A stretch of DNA of 64,000 bases from positions 1,103,501-1,167,500 of the forward strand of contig CP031585.1 in NCBI GenBank assembly GCA_003217735.2. The letters are read 5' to 3'. This stretch comes from Marinibacterium anthonyi. Lineage in GTDB: Bacteria; Pseudomonadota; Alphaproteobacteria; Rhodobacterales; Rhodobacteraceae. The notes under the pieces are model-generated. The model saw only the letters and a list, made by a program, of their open reading frames with translations, was not told the DNA's origin and searched no databases. The translations under genes and the position numbers were made by a program. Shown here piece after piece: positions 1 through 7,050 of this stretch (the stretch's first letter is position 1; each line of letters opens with the position of its first letter).

Positions 1-910
1 GGTCGGCGCCAAGGGTGCGCAGGGTGGCGATGGTCGACGTCTTGGTGGCGAGGTAGGCGCGCACTGCCGACGAAACGCCGACACCACCCACGGCCAGCCC
101 CGACAGGCCCACGAGGATCAGGAAGGACCCCAGCCGGTCGACGAATTCGGCGACCCCGGGGGCGCCGTTGCGCGCATCGCTCCACCTGAGGCCGGAAGCT
201 TCGAAGCGGGCGTTGGCCTGGGTTTCCAGCGCGGCAAGATCGGTGCCGGGGGGCAGGTCCAGCCGGTATTTCGACGAAAACAGCGTGCCGGGGGCAAGCA
301 GGCCTGAATCGTCCAGGTCGGCGCGCCGGACGATGGTGCGAGGGCCCAGGCCGAAGCCGCCCGAGGCGTTGTCGGGTTCGCGCGTCAGCGCGGCCATCAG
401 GACGAAATCCTGTTCGCCCAGCCGGAAGGTGTCGCCGACCGACAGGTCCATGCGGTCGATCAGCAGCGGGTCCATGACCGCGCCGGGGATGCCATCGCGG
501 CCGTCCAGCGCCTGGGAAAGGGACATGTCGGGGGAAAGCTCCGCCTGTCCGACAAGGGGATAGGCATTGTCGACGGCCTTTACCTGGGTCAGGCCGCGTT
601 CGGTATCTTCGCCCCGGGTCACCACCACCATGGACCGGAAATCGGCGATTTCCGAGACGCGGGTGGCGTGGCTGTCCATCCAGTCGCGTTCCTCGGGCGT
701 GGCGAAGCGGTAGGTGAATTCCATCTCGGCGTCGCCGCCCAGCAGGCCCGCGCCTTCGCGCTGCAGGCCGGTTTCGATGGCCGCGCGCACCGTGCCCACG
801 GCGGCGATGGCGGCGACCCCAAGGGCCAGGCAGGCCAGGAAGATGCGGAAGTTGCGCAGGCCGCCGCGCAGTTCCCGGCGGGCGAAACGGCCCGCAAGCG
901 CAAGGCTCAT
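1..910 (-). CDS. ybbP: ABC transporter permease, YbbP/FtsX type (partial, C-terminus outside window)
   Basis: About 303 N-terminal residues are visible; the gene runs off the left edge. After a short basic N-terminus (FARRELRGG) comes a first membrane helix (about residues 24-42, rich in A/L/I/V). A large soluble periplasmic part follows, then a second hydrophobic segment (FLILVGLSGLAVGGVGV) at about residues 262-282. That is the MacB/FtsX permease layout. Its ATG overlaps the TGA of the ATPase gene (ATGA), so the two are translationally coupled. The ybbA-ybbP pair divergent from tesA is a familiar proteobacterial arrangement; the family exports or extracts lipophilic molecules, but the substrate is not deducible here. 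Confidence 0.85.
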   Translation of the reverse strand, partial: MSLALAGRFARRELRGGLRNFRIFLACLALGVAAIAAVGTVRAAIETGLQREGAGLLGGDAEMEFTYRFATPEERDWMDSHATRVSEIADFRSMVVVTRGEDTERGLTQVKAVDNAYPLVGQAELSPDMSLSQALDGRDGIPGAVMDPLLIDRMDLSVGDTFRLGEQDFVLMAALTREPDNASGGFGLGPRTIVRRADLDDSGLLAPGTLFSSKYRLDLPPGTDLAALETQANARFEASGLRWSDARNGAPGVAEFVDRLGSFLILVGLSGLAVGGVGVSSAVRAYLATKTSTIATLRTLGAD

Positions 911-1593
911 GCGGCGGCCTCGTCGGGCGTGGCGTCGATGCGGCCGTCGCGCAGATGCACCACCCGGTCGCAGCGGGCGGCCAGTTCGGCGCTGTGTGTC
1001 ACCAGCACCAGTGTCGCGCCATGGGCGTCGCGCAGGTCGAACAGCAGGTCCATGATGGCCGCGCCATTGGCGGCGTCCAGGTTGCCGGTGGGTTCATCCG
1101 CCAACAGGATCCGGGGCCGGGGGGCCGAGGCGCGGGCCAGCGCCACGCGCTGCTGTTCGCCGCCCGACAATTGCGTCGGGTAATGATCGGCCCGGTGCGA
1201 CAGGCCCACGCGGTCCAGTTCCGCCGCCGCCCGGTCAAAGGCGTCCTTTGCCCCGGCCAGTTCCAGCGGCGTGGCCACGTTTTCCAGCGCCGTCATCGTC
1301 GGGATCAGGTGGAAGGACTGGAACACCACACCCATGCAATCGCGCCGGAACCGGGCCAGCGCGTCTTCGTCCATCGCGGTCAGATCCTGGTCCAGGGCAT
1401 GGATCCTGCCGCCGGTGGCCTGTTCCAGCCCACCCATCAGCATCAGCAGCGAAGACTTGCCGGAACCGGAGGGCCCGACCAGCCCCAAAGTCTCTCCCGC
1501 GTTCACATTCAGCGTGATCGCATGCAGGATGTCGATGCGCCCGGCATTGCTTTCGAGCGAAAGGCTCGCATCTAGAAGGGAGAGCACGGGCAT
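907..1593 (-). CDS. ybbA: ABC transporter ATP-binding protein, YbbA/LolD type
   Basis: 228-residue nucleotide-binding subunit of the YbbAP-type exporter. Visible motifs: Walker A GPSGSGKSS (residues 40-48), Q-loop VFQSFHL, signature LSGGEQQR, Walker B ILLADEPTGNLD and switch histidine in LVTHS. Length and the DEPTGNLD motif fit the MacB/LolD/FtsE class that pairs with FtsX-type permeases. The open frame continues far upstream antisense to tesA. The ATG at 1593 is preceded by AAAGGAA at suitable spacing and starts just before the conserved domain, so it is taken as the start. It leaves 45 bp to the divergent tesA start, a shared promoter region. Confidence 0.93.
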   Translation of the reverse strand: MPVLSLLDASLSLESNAGRIDILHAITLNVNAGETLGLVGPSGSGKSSLLMLMGGLEQATGGRIHALDQDLTAMDEDALARFRRDCMGVVFQSFHLIPTMTALENVATPLELAGAKDAFDRAAAELDRVGLSHRADHYPTQLSGGEQQRVALARASAPRPRILLADEPTGNLDAANGAAIMDLLFDLRDAHGATLVLVTHSAELAARCDRVVHLRDGRIDATPDEAAA

Positions 1594-1638
1594 GGGAAAT
1601 TCCTTTGTCTGCCTGATGGATATGGAGCAGGACGACGA

Positions 1639-2280
1639 ATGCGCAAGATCGGATGGGCCCTGGCGGCCGTTCTGGCAATGGCGGGCGAGGCCCATGCGGA
1701 AGTGGTTATCGCCGCCCTTGGCGACAGTTTGACCCAGGGGCACGGGCTGCCGCCCGAGGTGGGTTTCGTGCCGCAGCTGGAACACTGGCTGAAGGATCAC
1801 GGGGCCGATGTGCGGCTGATCAACTCGGGCGTGTCGGGCGACACGACGGCGGGCGGCGCGGCGCGCGTGGACTGGACGCTGGGCGATGACGTGCAGGGGA
1901 TGATCGTGGCGCTGGGGGGCAACGACCTGCTGCGCGGGATCGAACCCGAGGTGGCGCGGGCCAACCTGGAAACCATCCTGAAGGCGGCGCAGGCGGCGGA
2001 TGTGCCCGTGCTGCTGGTGGGGTTCGAGGCGCCGCAGAATTACGGGGCCAATTACAAGACCGCCTTTGACGCGATCTATCCCGAACTGGCCCAGGAATAC
2101 GGCGCGCTTTACGCCGAGAATTTCTTTGGCGGGCTGATGGATGGCGATGGCACCATTGCGGACCTCAAATCCTACGTGCAGGCGGACGGGATCCATCCCA
2201 ATGCCGCCGGAGTTAGCAAGGTGGTCGAGGGTCTGGGGCCGGTCGTGATGCAGCTGGTCGACCGGGCCGAGGCGGACTGA
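1639..2280 (+). CDS. tesA: Arylesterase / acyl-CoA thioesterase I, SGNH (GDSL) hydrolase
   Basis: 213 residues, periplasmic. A signal peptide (MRKIGWALAAVLAMAGEAHA) is probably cut after residue 20. SGNH blocks are all present: GDSLTQGHG with nucleophile Ser30, a Gly block (NSGVSGDTTAGG), GGND with Asn in the oxyanion hole, and DGIHPNAAG carrying the catalytic Asp and His. TesA homologues hydrolyse acyl-CoA, lysophospholipid and aryl esters. Divergent from ybbAP, as in many proteobacteria. The physiological substrate is unknown. Confidence 0.93.
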   Translation: MRKIGWALAAVLAMAGEAHAEVVIAALGDSLTQGHGLPPEVGFVPQLEHWLKDHGADVRLINSGVSGDTTAGGAARVDWTLGDDVQGMIVALGGNDLLRGIEPEVARANLETILKAAQAADVPVLLVGFEAPQNYGANYKTAFDAIYPELAQEYGALYAENFFGGLMDGDGTIADLKSYVQADGIHPNAAGVSKVVEGLGPVVMQLVDRAEAD

Positions 2281-2283
2281 TCC

Positions 2284-2901
2284 ATGCCGGGCCGGGTCTT
2301 TCAGGCGCAACCGATGGAGACCCTGGCCGAAACCTTGGGCATAGCGCCCGACCCGGTAGGCGCAGAGCCGGCGCGGCGCAATATCGCGCCGGGGCAGGAG
2401 GTCGTGGCGCTGACGGCGCGGGGGCTGGTGCGGATGCGCTGGGGGATGATCCCGGTGGGCCGCAAGAACGCGCGGGGGCGGCCGGTGATGGAAACCATCG
2501 TCAATGCCCGGTCCGAAACGGTGTTCGACAAGTCGGCCTTTGAAGGCGTCGGCCGGGCGGTCCTGCCGGTCGAGGGCTGGTACGAATGGACCGGCGAAAA
2601 GCGGAAGAAGACCGCCTGGCGAATCCGGCCCAGGGACGGCGGATTCCTGTATTTCGCAGCGATTTCCGATGTCTGGGCAGCTCCGGGCGGGTTGGAGGTG
2701 GCGCAGATCGCCACTGTCACCTGTGAACCGAACGCGGATGTGCGCGCGGTGCATCACCGGATGGCGGTGATCCTGGAGCGCGCCGATCTGCAGACCTGGC
2801 TGAGTGGCGATCCCAAGGCCGCCGGGCCGCTGATGCGGCCCTGGCCCGACGGCCGGCTGATTGTCGAGCCGGCCGATGACGTGGACTGGACCGCGCCTTA
2901 A
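2284..2901 (+). CDS. SRAP-family (YedK/HMCES-like) protein lacking the catalytic Cys2
   Basis: 205 residues, starting 3 bp after tesA. SRAP proteins form a thiazolidine crosslink with abasic sites in single-stranded DNA through an N-terminal Cys2. Retained family blocks are VNARSETV (substrate Asn), GWYEW (Glu) and HHRMAVIL (His). The N-terminus here reads MPGRVFQ rather than MCGR, so Cys2 is Pro, encoded CCG, at least two base changes from either Cys codon. The protein may bind DNA without crosslinking, use another residue, or have a different job. Its stop overlaps the convergent L,D-transpeptidase stop by 3 bp. Confidence 0.88.
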   Translation: MPGRVFQAQPMETLAETLGIAPDPVGAEPARRNIAPGQEVVALTARGLVRMRWGMIPVGRKNARGRPVMETIVNARSETVFDKSAFEGVGRAVLPVEGWYEWTGEKRKKTAWRIRPRDGGFLYFAAISDVWAAPGGLEVAQIATVTCEPNADVRAVHHRMAVILERADLQTWLSGDPKAAGPLMRPWPDGRLIVEPADDVDWTAP

Positions 2902-3452
2902 AGTACCGTGACGGTCGTGCCGATGGGCACGCGGGCATACAGGTCTTCGACATGTTCGTTGCGCAGCCGGATGCAGCCGTTCGAGATCGACGTGCCGATC
3001 GTGTTGGGCGCGACGGTCCCGTGGATGCGGAAGTAGGTGTCACGCCCGTTCTGGAACAGGTACATCGCGCGCGCGCCCAGCGGGTTGGTCGGGCCGCCCG
3101 GCTGGACGTAATCGTTGTCCTTGAACTTGCCGTAATGGGCCGGGTCGCGTTCGATCATCTCGTTGGTCGGGCGCCAGGTCGGCCATTCCTTCTTGGCCCC
3201 GATGACGGCGGTGCCGGTGAATTCCAGCCCGGCCTTGCCGACGCCGACGCCGTAGCGCATGGCGGTCTGCGGCGCGGTCACGAGGTACAGGTAATAGGCC
3301 TTGGGCAGCACGAGGATCTGCCCCGGGGCATAGCCCTGTTTGATGTGGACGGTCTGAGGCGTGGGATCGTAGCCCAGTGTTTCGGCCCCAAGGGCCATCG
3401 GAAGGGACACACTGGCCGCAGAGGCGGCCATGAACGTGCGGCGGGTCAGCAT
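2898..3452 (-). CDS. L,D-transpeptidase (YkuD domain), secreted
   Basis: 184 residues. The N-terminus MLTRRTFMAASAASVSLPMALGA is a Tat-like (RRTF) or Sec signal. The YkuD catalytic block is complete: HGTVAPNTIG, then SNGCIRLRNEHVEDLY with nucleophile Cys. Such enzymes make 3-3 peptidoglycan crosslinks or attach proteins to peptidoglycan in the periplasm. An in-frame upstream ATG at 3512 would put about 20 residues before the RR motif, so the start at 3452 is preferred. Confidence 0.92.
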   Translation of the reverse strand: MLTRRTFMAASAASVSLPMALGAETLGYDPTPQTVHIKQGYAPGQILVLPKAYYLYLVTAPQTAMRYGVGVGKAGLEFTGTAVIGAKKEWPTWRPTNEMIERDPAHYGKFKDNDYVQPGGPTNPLGARAMYLFQNGRDTYFRIHGTVAPNTIGTSISNGCIRLRNEHVEDLYARVPIGTTVTVL

Positions 3453-3639
3453 GCACGGTACTCCATCATTACTTTGGGTTCTGTTATCGCGATTCGATGA
3501 CCATCCGGTCAAGATACATGGGGTAAAGCGGGTCTCACGACCGCGTGGGTGTGGTGTTTGAGGGCCGGTTTGCGGCCCTTGCAGAGGGGGATGCGCCGAC
3601 TTACGTATTCTTCATCTCGAATTCGAAGGAGTGCCAGGG

Positions 3640-4077
3640 ATGGCCGGAGCGAAAATCACCTGCCTGGACTGCGGGCAGGTCAACCGTGTGGGCGACGACA
3701 AGCCGCTGGCGTCCGCCAAATGCGGCACCTGCGGCGCAAAGCTGATGCCCGGCAAGGCGGTCGAGGTCGACGCCGCGATCCTGGCCAAGGCCACGCGGAC
3801 GGACGACGTGCCCCTGGTGGTGGATTTCTGGGCGCCCTGGTGCGGGCCGTGCCGGATGATGGCGCCCGAATTCTCGCGCGCGGCGGGATCGCTGCAGGGC
3901 GAGGCGCGGCTGGTCAAGCTGAACACCGAAGCCTTCCCCGATGCCGGCGCGAAACACGGGATCCGCGGCATTCCCACGATGGTCGCCTTCCGCGGCGGCC
4001 GCGAGGTCAAGCGCCAGTCGGGCGCGATGCGCGCGCCGCAGATCGAGGGATGGATCAAGGGGCAGGGGCAGGCCTGA
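3640..4077 (+). CDS. trxC: Thioredoxin 2 (zinc-ribbon thioredoxin)
   Basis: 145-residue cytoplasmic disulfide reductase. The N-terminal zinc ribbon has two CxxC knuckles (CLDC, CGTC), followed by a thioredoxin fold with WCGPC active site and cis-Pro loop GIPTM. TrxC-type thioredoxins act in oxidative stress and take electrons from thioredoxin reductase. The ATG at 3640 is chosen because AAGGAG lies 8 nt upstream; a GTG at 3631 overlaps that ribosome-binding site. Confidence 0.95.
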   Translation: MAGAKITCLDCGQVNRVGDDKPLASAKCGTCGAKLMPGKAVEVDAAILAKATRTDDVPLVVDFWAPWCGPCRMMAPEFSRAAGSLQGEARLVKLNTEAFPDAGAKHGIRGIPTMVAFRGGREVKRQSGAMRAPQIEGWIKGQGQA

Positions 4078-4129
4078 GCGGCCCGCCCCGATAGTCTTCA
4101 GGCCCCAGTTGTCTTCGGGCCAGTTGTCG

Positions 4130-4336
4130 TCAGGCCAGTTCCAGCTGGTCGGCGCTTTCGCGGCCGTCGCGGCCGGAGCGCAGCTCGTACTTGACCTTCT
4201 GGTTGTCCTTGAGGCCTTGCAGGCCCGCGCGCTCGACAGCCGAGATGTGGACGAAAATGTCCTTGCCGCCGTCATCGGGTGCAATAAAGCCGTAGCCTTT
4301 GGTGGTGTTGAACCATTTCACGGTGCCACTGGGCAT
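4130..4336 (-). CDS. cspA: Cold-shock domain protein (first copy)
   Basis: 68 residues, a single OB-fold cold-shock domain. RNA-binding motifs KGYGFI (RNP1) and DIFVHIS (RNP2) are intact. It is closely similar to the protein at 5958-6164 but has a shifted basic tail ([16 protein letters not shown]). It probably acts as an RNA chaperone binding single-stranded nucleic acid. Preceded by a long leader conserved with that of the second csp gene, which suggests shared post-transcriptional control. Confidence 0.96.
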   Translation of the reverse strand: MPSGTVKWFNTTKGYGFIAPDDGGKDIFVHISAVERAGLQGLKDNQKVKYELRSGRDGRESADQLELA

Positions 4337-4450
4337 GTCCGTTTCCTTATCTTAGGGTCGCTGCCCGCATTCTGCGACAGCCCGGCTTCGTCATCTAGTC
4401 GAGACTGAGGCCGCGTAGGGATGCCAGTGGTCGAGGTCGAGAGTAGCGGG
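4337..4450 (-). promoter_or_regulatory. Conserved leader of the first cold-shock gene
   Basis: The region upstream of the csp start matches the region upstream of the second csp gene (6165-6285) over about 110 nt. It contains an identical 15-mer (plus strand TCGAGACTGAGGCCG, 4399-4413) and a shared block near the far end (GAGAGTAGC). On the transcript strand it can form a hairpin GCTGTC...GGCAGC. The second copy has GCTGCC...GGCAGC, a change that keeps pairing. Candidate cold-responsive 5'UTR, as known for enterobacterial cspA; thermosensing itself is inference. Confidence 0.55.
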
Positions 4451-4612
4451 CGTTTTTTTGACAGATGACCGCGTGATTCTCAACAATTTTCGCTGCGGCA
4501 GCCGTATCGCTCACGTTATTGGTGTCTTTGCGACTCATCCACACGGTGTGCCTCGGGCCGGGCCGGCGCCTGCGATTCGGCGCGCAAAGGCGACCCGGCG
4601 GCGATGGGCGGC

Positions 4613-4771
4613 TTACACGCCGCCGTTTACCAGGAGGACGATCAGCACGATCAGCAGGATCAGCCCCAGGCCGCCCGACGGCGCATATCCCCAGCCGTTG
4701 GAATGGCGCCAGGTCGGCAAGGCGCCGATGACGGCCAGGACGAGAAGGACGATGAGGATTGTGTAAAGCAT
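4613..4771 (-). CDS. DUF3309 small membrane protein
   Basis: 52 residues, reading MLYTILIVLLVLAVIGALPTW at the start. It has two hydrophobic helices separated by a short polar loop (RHSNGWGYAPSGG), then GLILLIVLIVLLVNGGV. This is the compact layout of the DUF3309 family, common in proteobacteria and without assigned function. The transcript upstream has GGAGACC before the ATG. Stands alone between a csp gene and an oppositely oriented monooxygenase-like gene. Confidence 0.8.
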   Translation of the reverse strand: MLYTILIVLLVLAVIGALPTWRHSNGWGYAPSGGLGLILLIVLIVLLVNGGV

Positions 4772-5032
4772 GATACTGGTCTCCGGTTGAACTTATGATC
4801 CAGAACGCCGCACCGGGTGTTTGGTTCCCGCGCCGGTGGACGGGCTTTGGCGGAAAACCGGGCGAAAGTGGGCGTGGCTTGCCGGTTGGGCATCTTGGAG
4901 AGCAAGCGTTTTCAAGGGCTTGCGCGGGCGACATCATCAATTGGAAAGGTTTTGGGGCAAGGGTGGGGATCTCCGGGCTTTGCATTTCGCGCGATTCGTG
5001 CGGAACTGGCTCCCGGGGAAGAGGAGAGGCTC

Positions 5033-5347
5033 ATGATCATCGAACTGGTGACGTTCGACCGGCCCGAAGGGTTTTCCGACACGGACCTTCTGGAGGACGG
5101 GCGCAGCACCGTATCGCTGTGGCGATCGAACCGGGAACTGGTGCGCAAGTTCTTCGCCACCAATGATCAGGGGCAGGTCGCCGGGATCTACACCTGGCCC
5201 TCGCGCGAGGCGGCGCAGGCGGCCCATGACGCGGCTTGGGTGGAACGGTTCCGGGCCCGCACGGGACGCGAGCCGTCGTTCGCCTATTGGGACGTGTTCA
5301 TGGTGATCGACAACGAGGCGGGCGAGGTGCGCGAAGGGCTGGCGTAG
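5033..5347 (+). CDS. YdhR-like putative monooxygenase (dimeric alpha-beta barrel)
   Basis: 104 residues. The pattern IIELVTFDRPEGFSDTDLLEDG..., a central GIYTWPSREAAQAAHDAAW and an aromatic C-terminal strand (SFAYWDVFMVID) fits the small ferredoxin-like-fold YdhR/ABM class, often annotated as mono-oxygenase though the substrate is unknown. The ATG at 5033 follows GAAGAGGAGAGG, a strong ribosome-binding site. Longer in-frame starts upstream give unlikely sequence. Upstream 4772-5032 shows no gene. Confidence 0.72.
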   Translation: MIIELVTFDRPEGFSDTDLLEDGRSTVSLWRSNRELVRKFFATNDQGQVAGIYTWPSREAAQAAHDAAWVERFRARTGREPSFAYWDVFMVIDNEAGEVREGLA

Positions 5348-5443
5348 GGCGGAGGTCACCGGCGGCACGTGAGGGGCTTGCCCGTGTTTTGTGTGTTTTC
5401 AACCGGTTTCGGAGCCGGTTCGGTCGTCGCGGCCTGCGTCGGC

Positions 5444-5592
5444 CCAAGGGGCGCCAACGAGACGGGCTTTTTCACGGGTCTGCCCGGGCGTGGACCATCG
5501 CGGCTGACCGATCACATCGACATCCTGCGCGCGGGCCGGCCCTTCGGCATCTACGTCTGGGCGGTCTTGCCGGATGCCTTGTGCGGCGGTGT
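5444..5592 (+). pseudogene. Decayed fragment of a REP-associated tyrosine transposase (RAYT)
   Basis: Translation here gives a collinear match to the intact RAYT 1 kb downstream: GFFTGLPGRGPSRLTDHIDILR, then RPFGIYVWAVLPDAL. The intact gene has IFFTVALARRGSGLLVDHVEDLR and RPFGIDAWVVLPDHL. About nine residues between the blocks are missing and the catalytic HLH is lost (DAL). No start or downstream half is recognisable. The surrounding 5348-5890 stretch holds no other supportable gene; it contains a small inverted repeat AACCGG...CCGGTT (about 5401-5420). Confidence 0.6.
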
Positions 5593-5892
5593 GGGGGCTG
5601 CCGCGTGTCGGTGTTGGGGTTTTCCGCGGGCCTGTCCGTTTGCGGGGGGGGGCGCCGGATGTCGGGATCTGACGCAAGCGGTTGCGGAGATATGGTTCCG
5701 GGGATGTCGGGTCAGGGGATATCGGGTCAGTAGGCCGGGCGGCTATCGGGCGGCCGACCCATAACGGCCATTTCGACCCGGTGAAGCACGGGGTGGACGA
5801 ACGGCGGAAAGATCGGGTGTTTCAGTCTGTCCATCATGAGGTCAGGGCCGTCGGATGGGCAGAACAGGGCGGGATTGACCCCGCCCCGGGGT

Positions 5893-5949
5893 GCAGGTCG
5901 GATGCCGACCTGAACATGCCGCGCCGTGCCCCTGGGGGCGGCGCGGCAA
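5893..5949. terminator. Two hairpins downstream of the second csp gene
   Basis: CAGGTCGG-atg-CCGACCTG (5894-5912) is a perfect 8-bp stem. The second stem, TGCCGCGCCG pairing with CGGCGCGGCA (5917-5926 with 5939-5948), is 10 bp with a 12-nt loop. They sit just 3' of the minus-strand csp gene. There is no clear T-tract, so factor-independent termination is only possible. Confidence 0.45.
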
Positions 5950-5957
5950 GAGTTGGT

Positions 5958-6164
5958 TTACACCAGCTCGATGTTCGTGGCGCTTTCGCGTCCGTCACGG
6001 CCAGCTTCGATGTCGAAGGTGACTTTCTGGTTGTCGGCCAGAGTGGACAGGCCACTGCGCTCGACTGCCGAGATGTGAACGAAAACGTCCTTGGAAGCGC
6101 CTTCAGGCTGGATGAAGCCAAAACCTTTGGTGGCGTTGAACCACTTCACGGTACCATTTGCCAT
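5958..6164 (-). CDS. cspA: Cold-shock domain protein (second copy)
   Basis: 68 residues: [23 protein letters not shown]1 KGFGFI, RNP2 DVFVHIS, closing with [14 protein letters not shown]. Same length and nearly the same architecture as the copy at 4130-4336, with which it also shares its leader. The two genes point the same way, 1.6 kb apart, so a segmental duplication is likely. Role: single-stranded RNA binding and chaperoning. Confidence 0.96.
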   Translation of the reverse strand: MANGTVKWFNATKGFGFIQPEGASKDVFVHISAVERSGLSTLADNQKVTFDIEAGRDGRESATNIELV

Positions 6165-6285
6165 GAGATCTGTGTCCTTAATCGAGTGCTGCCCACAACA
6201 CGCGGCAGCCCGGCATCGTCGTCTAATCGAGACTGAGGCCGGATAAGGGATACAGTGAACGAGGTAGAGAGTAGCCGCTCAACTA
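6165..6285 (-). promoter_or_regulatory. Conserved leader of the second cold-shock gene
   Basis: Counterpart of 4337-4450. The identical 15-mer TCGAGACTGAGGCCG is at 6227-6241, with GCAGCCCGGC and GAGAGTAGC blocks in the same order and nearly the same spacing. On the transcript strand GCTGCC...GGCAGC forms a hairpin shortly upstream of the coding region. A CTGTCA motif about 11-12 nt before CTACTCTC on the minus strand is shared by both copies and may be part of the promoter. Confidence 0.55.
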
Positions 6286-6329
6286 TGACAGGTGAAAAGC
6301 CCTATGGCAACAAAATTGCGCACCCTTGA

Positions 6330-6389
6330 TGTCCCACGCGTGGGACACATGCCTGTTTCAACGATTTCAATGGGTTACAGAGGCGGATT
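6330..6389. repeat. Intergenic repeat, copy A: 18-bp palindrome plus 27-bp conserved block
   Basis: Perfect palindrome TGTCCCACGCGTGGGACA at 6330-6347. After 15 nt comes a 27-bp block (6363-6389, beginning GATTTCAATGGG and ending GAGGCGGATT). Both parts recur at 22689-22747 in the same order and orientation with nearly the same spacer. No ORF covers either copy. Confidence 0.85.
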
Positions 6390-6536
6390 AAGGGTCTGTT
6401 AGTGTCTGCCCGGACGCGGATGGCAGAATCGGGGGGGCCGGAAGGGCCGGATGGCGCGGCGGGACCCGGGGGAAAGGGCGGTCGCGGGACCGGTGTCGTT
6501 TTGGGCCTGTTAACCTGAATCGGGCAGGGTGGGGGC

Positions 6537-7016
6537 ATGGCGAACTACCTGCGGCCCAGGATCCCGGGGGCGACGATCTTCTTTACCGTTGCGCTGGCCC
6601 GCAGGGGCAGCGGGCTGCTGGTGGATCATGTGGAGGATCTGCGGGAAGCCGTGCGCGCCACGCGGCAGGAACGGCCCTTTGGCATCGACGCCTGGGTGGT
6701 GCTGCCGGATCATCTGCACGCGGTCTGGACGCTGCCGCCGGGCGATGCCGATTATTCCACGCGGTGGAGCGTGATCAAGGCGCGGTTCTCGCGCTGTGTG
6801 CCCGAAGGAGACAGGCGGGCCAGCCACGTAGCGCGGCGGGAGCGGGGCGTCTGGCAGCGCCGGTTCTGGGACCATCATGTGCGGGGGCCGGGAGAATATG
6901 CGCAGGCCATTCGCTACTGCCACCAGAACCCGGTGTGGCACGGGTTGGTGGAGCGGCCCGAGGATTGGGCCCATTCGTCGGTGCACCGCGATTTTCGGGC
7001 CGGGCAGGGGGTGTAG
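6537..7016 (+). CDS. REP-associated tyrosine transposase (RAYT, Y1/IS200-like fold)
   Basis: 159 residues. HUH-type nuclease motif in LPDHLHAVWTLP and the C-terminal signature YAQAIRYCHQNPVWHGLV, with the candidate nucleophile Tyr in IRYCHQNP. RAYTs are domesticated single-copy transposases that cleave and rejoin REP palindromes. Its stop codon lies inside a perfect 11-bp inverted repeat (7013-7041), a plausible cognate REP. An eroded paralogous fragment is at 5444-5592. Convergent with ettA. Confidence 0.9.
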   Translation: MANYLRPRIPGATIFFTVALARRGSGLLVDHVEDLREAVRATRQERPFGIDAWVVLPDHLHAVWTLPPGDADYSTRWSVIKARFSRCVPEGDRRASHVARRERGVWQRRFWDHHVRGPGEYAQAIRYCHQNPVWHGLVERPEDWAHSSVHRDFRAGQGV

Positions 7017-7041
7017 GGTGCGCATTTACTGCGCACCCTAC
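7013..7041. repeat. REP-like palindrome / bidirectional hairpin after RAYT
   Basis: GTAGGGTGCGC-atttact-GCGCACCCTAC, perfect 11-bp stem with 7-nt loop, between the convergent RAYT and ettA genes and including the RAYT stop codon. The GTAGGG...TTTAC core resembles the shorter palindrome at 23236-23257. Could serve as a REP element, a terminator, or both. Confidence 0.7.
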
Positions 7042-7050
7042 GGGGCGTCC

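Noticed and set aside
4395-4985. 196-codon minus-strand frame
   Set aside because: Overlaps the DUF3309 gene and the csp leader; composition is not protein-like.
5348-5890. Complete gene in the 5.4-5.8 kb open frame
   Set aside because: Only the RAYT-like fragment is recognisable; the remainder is G-rich low-complexity sequence.
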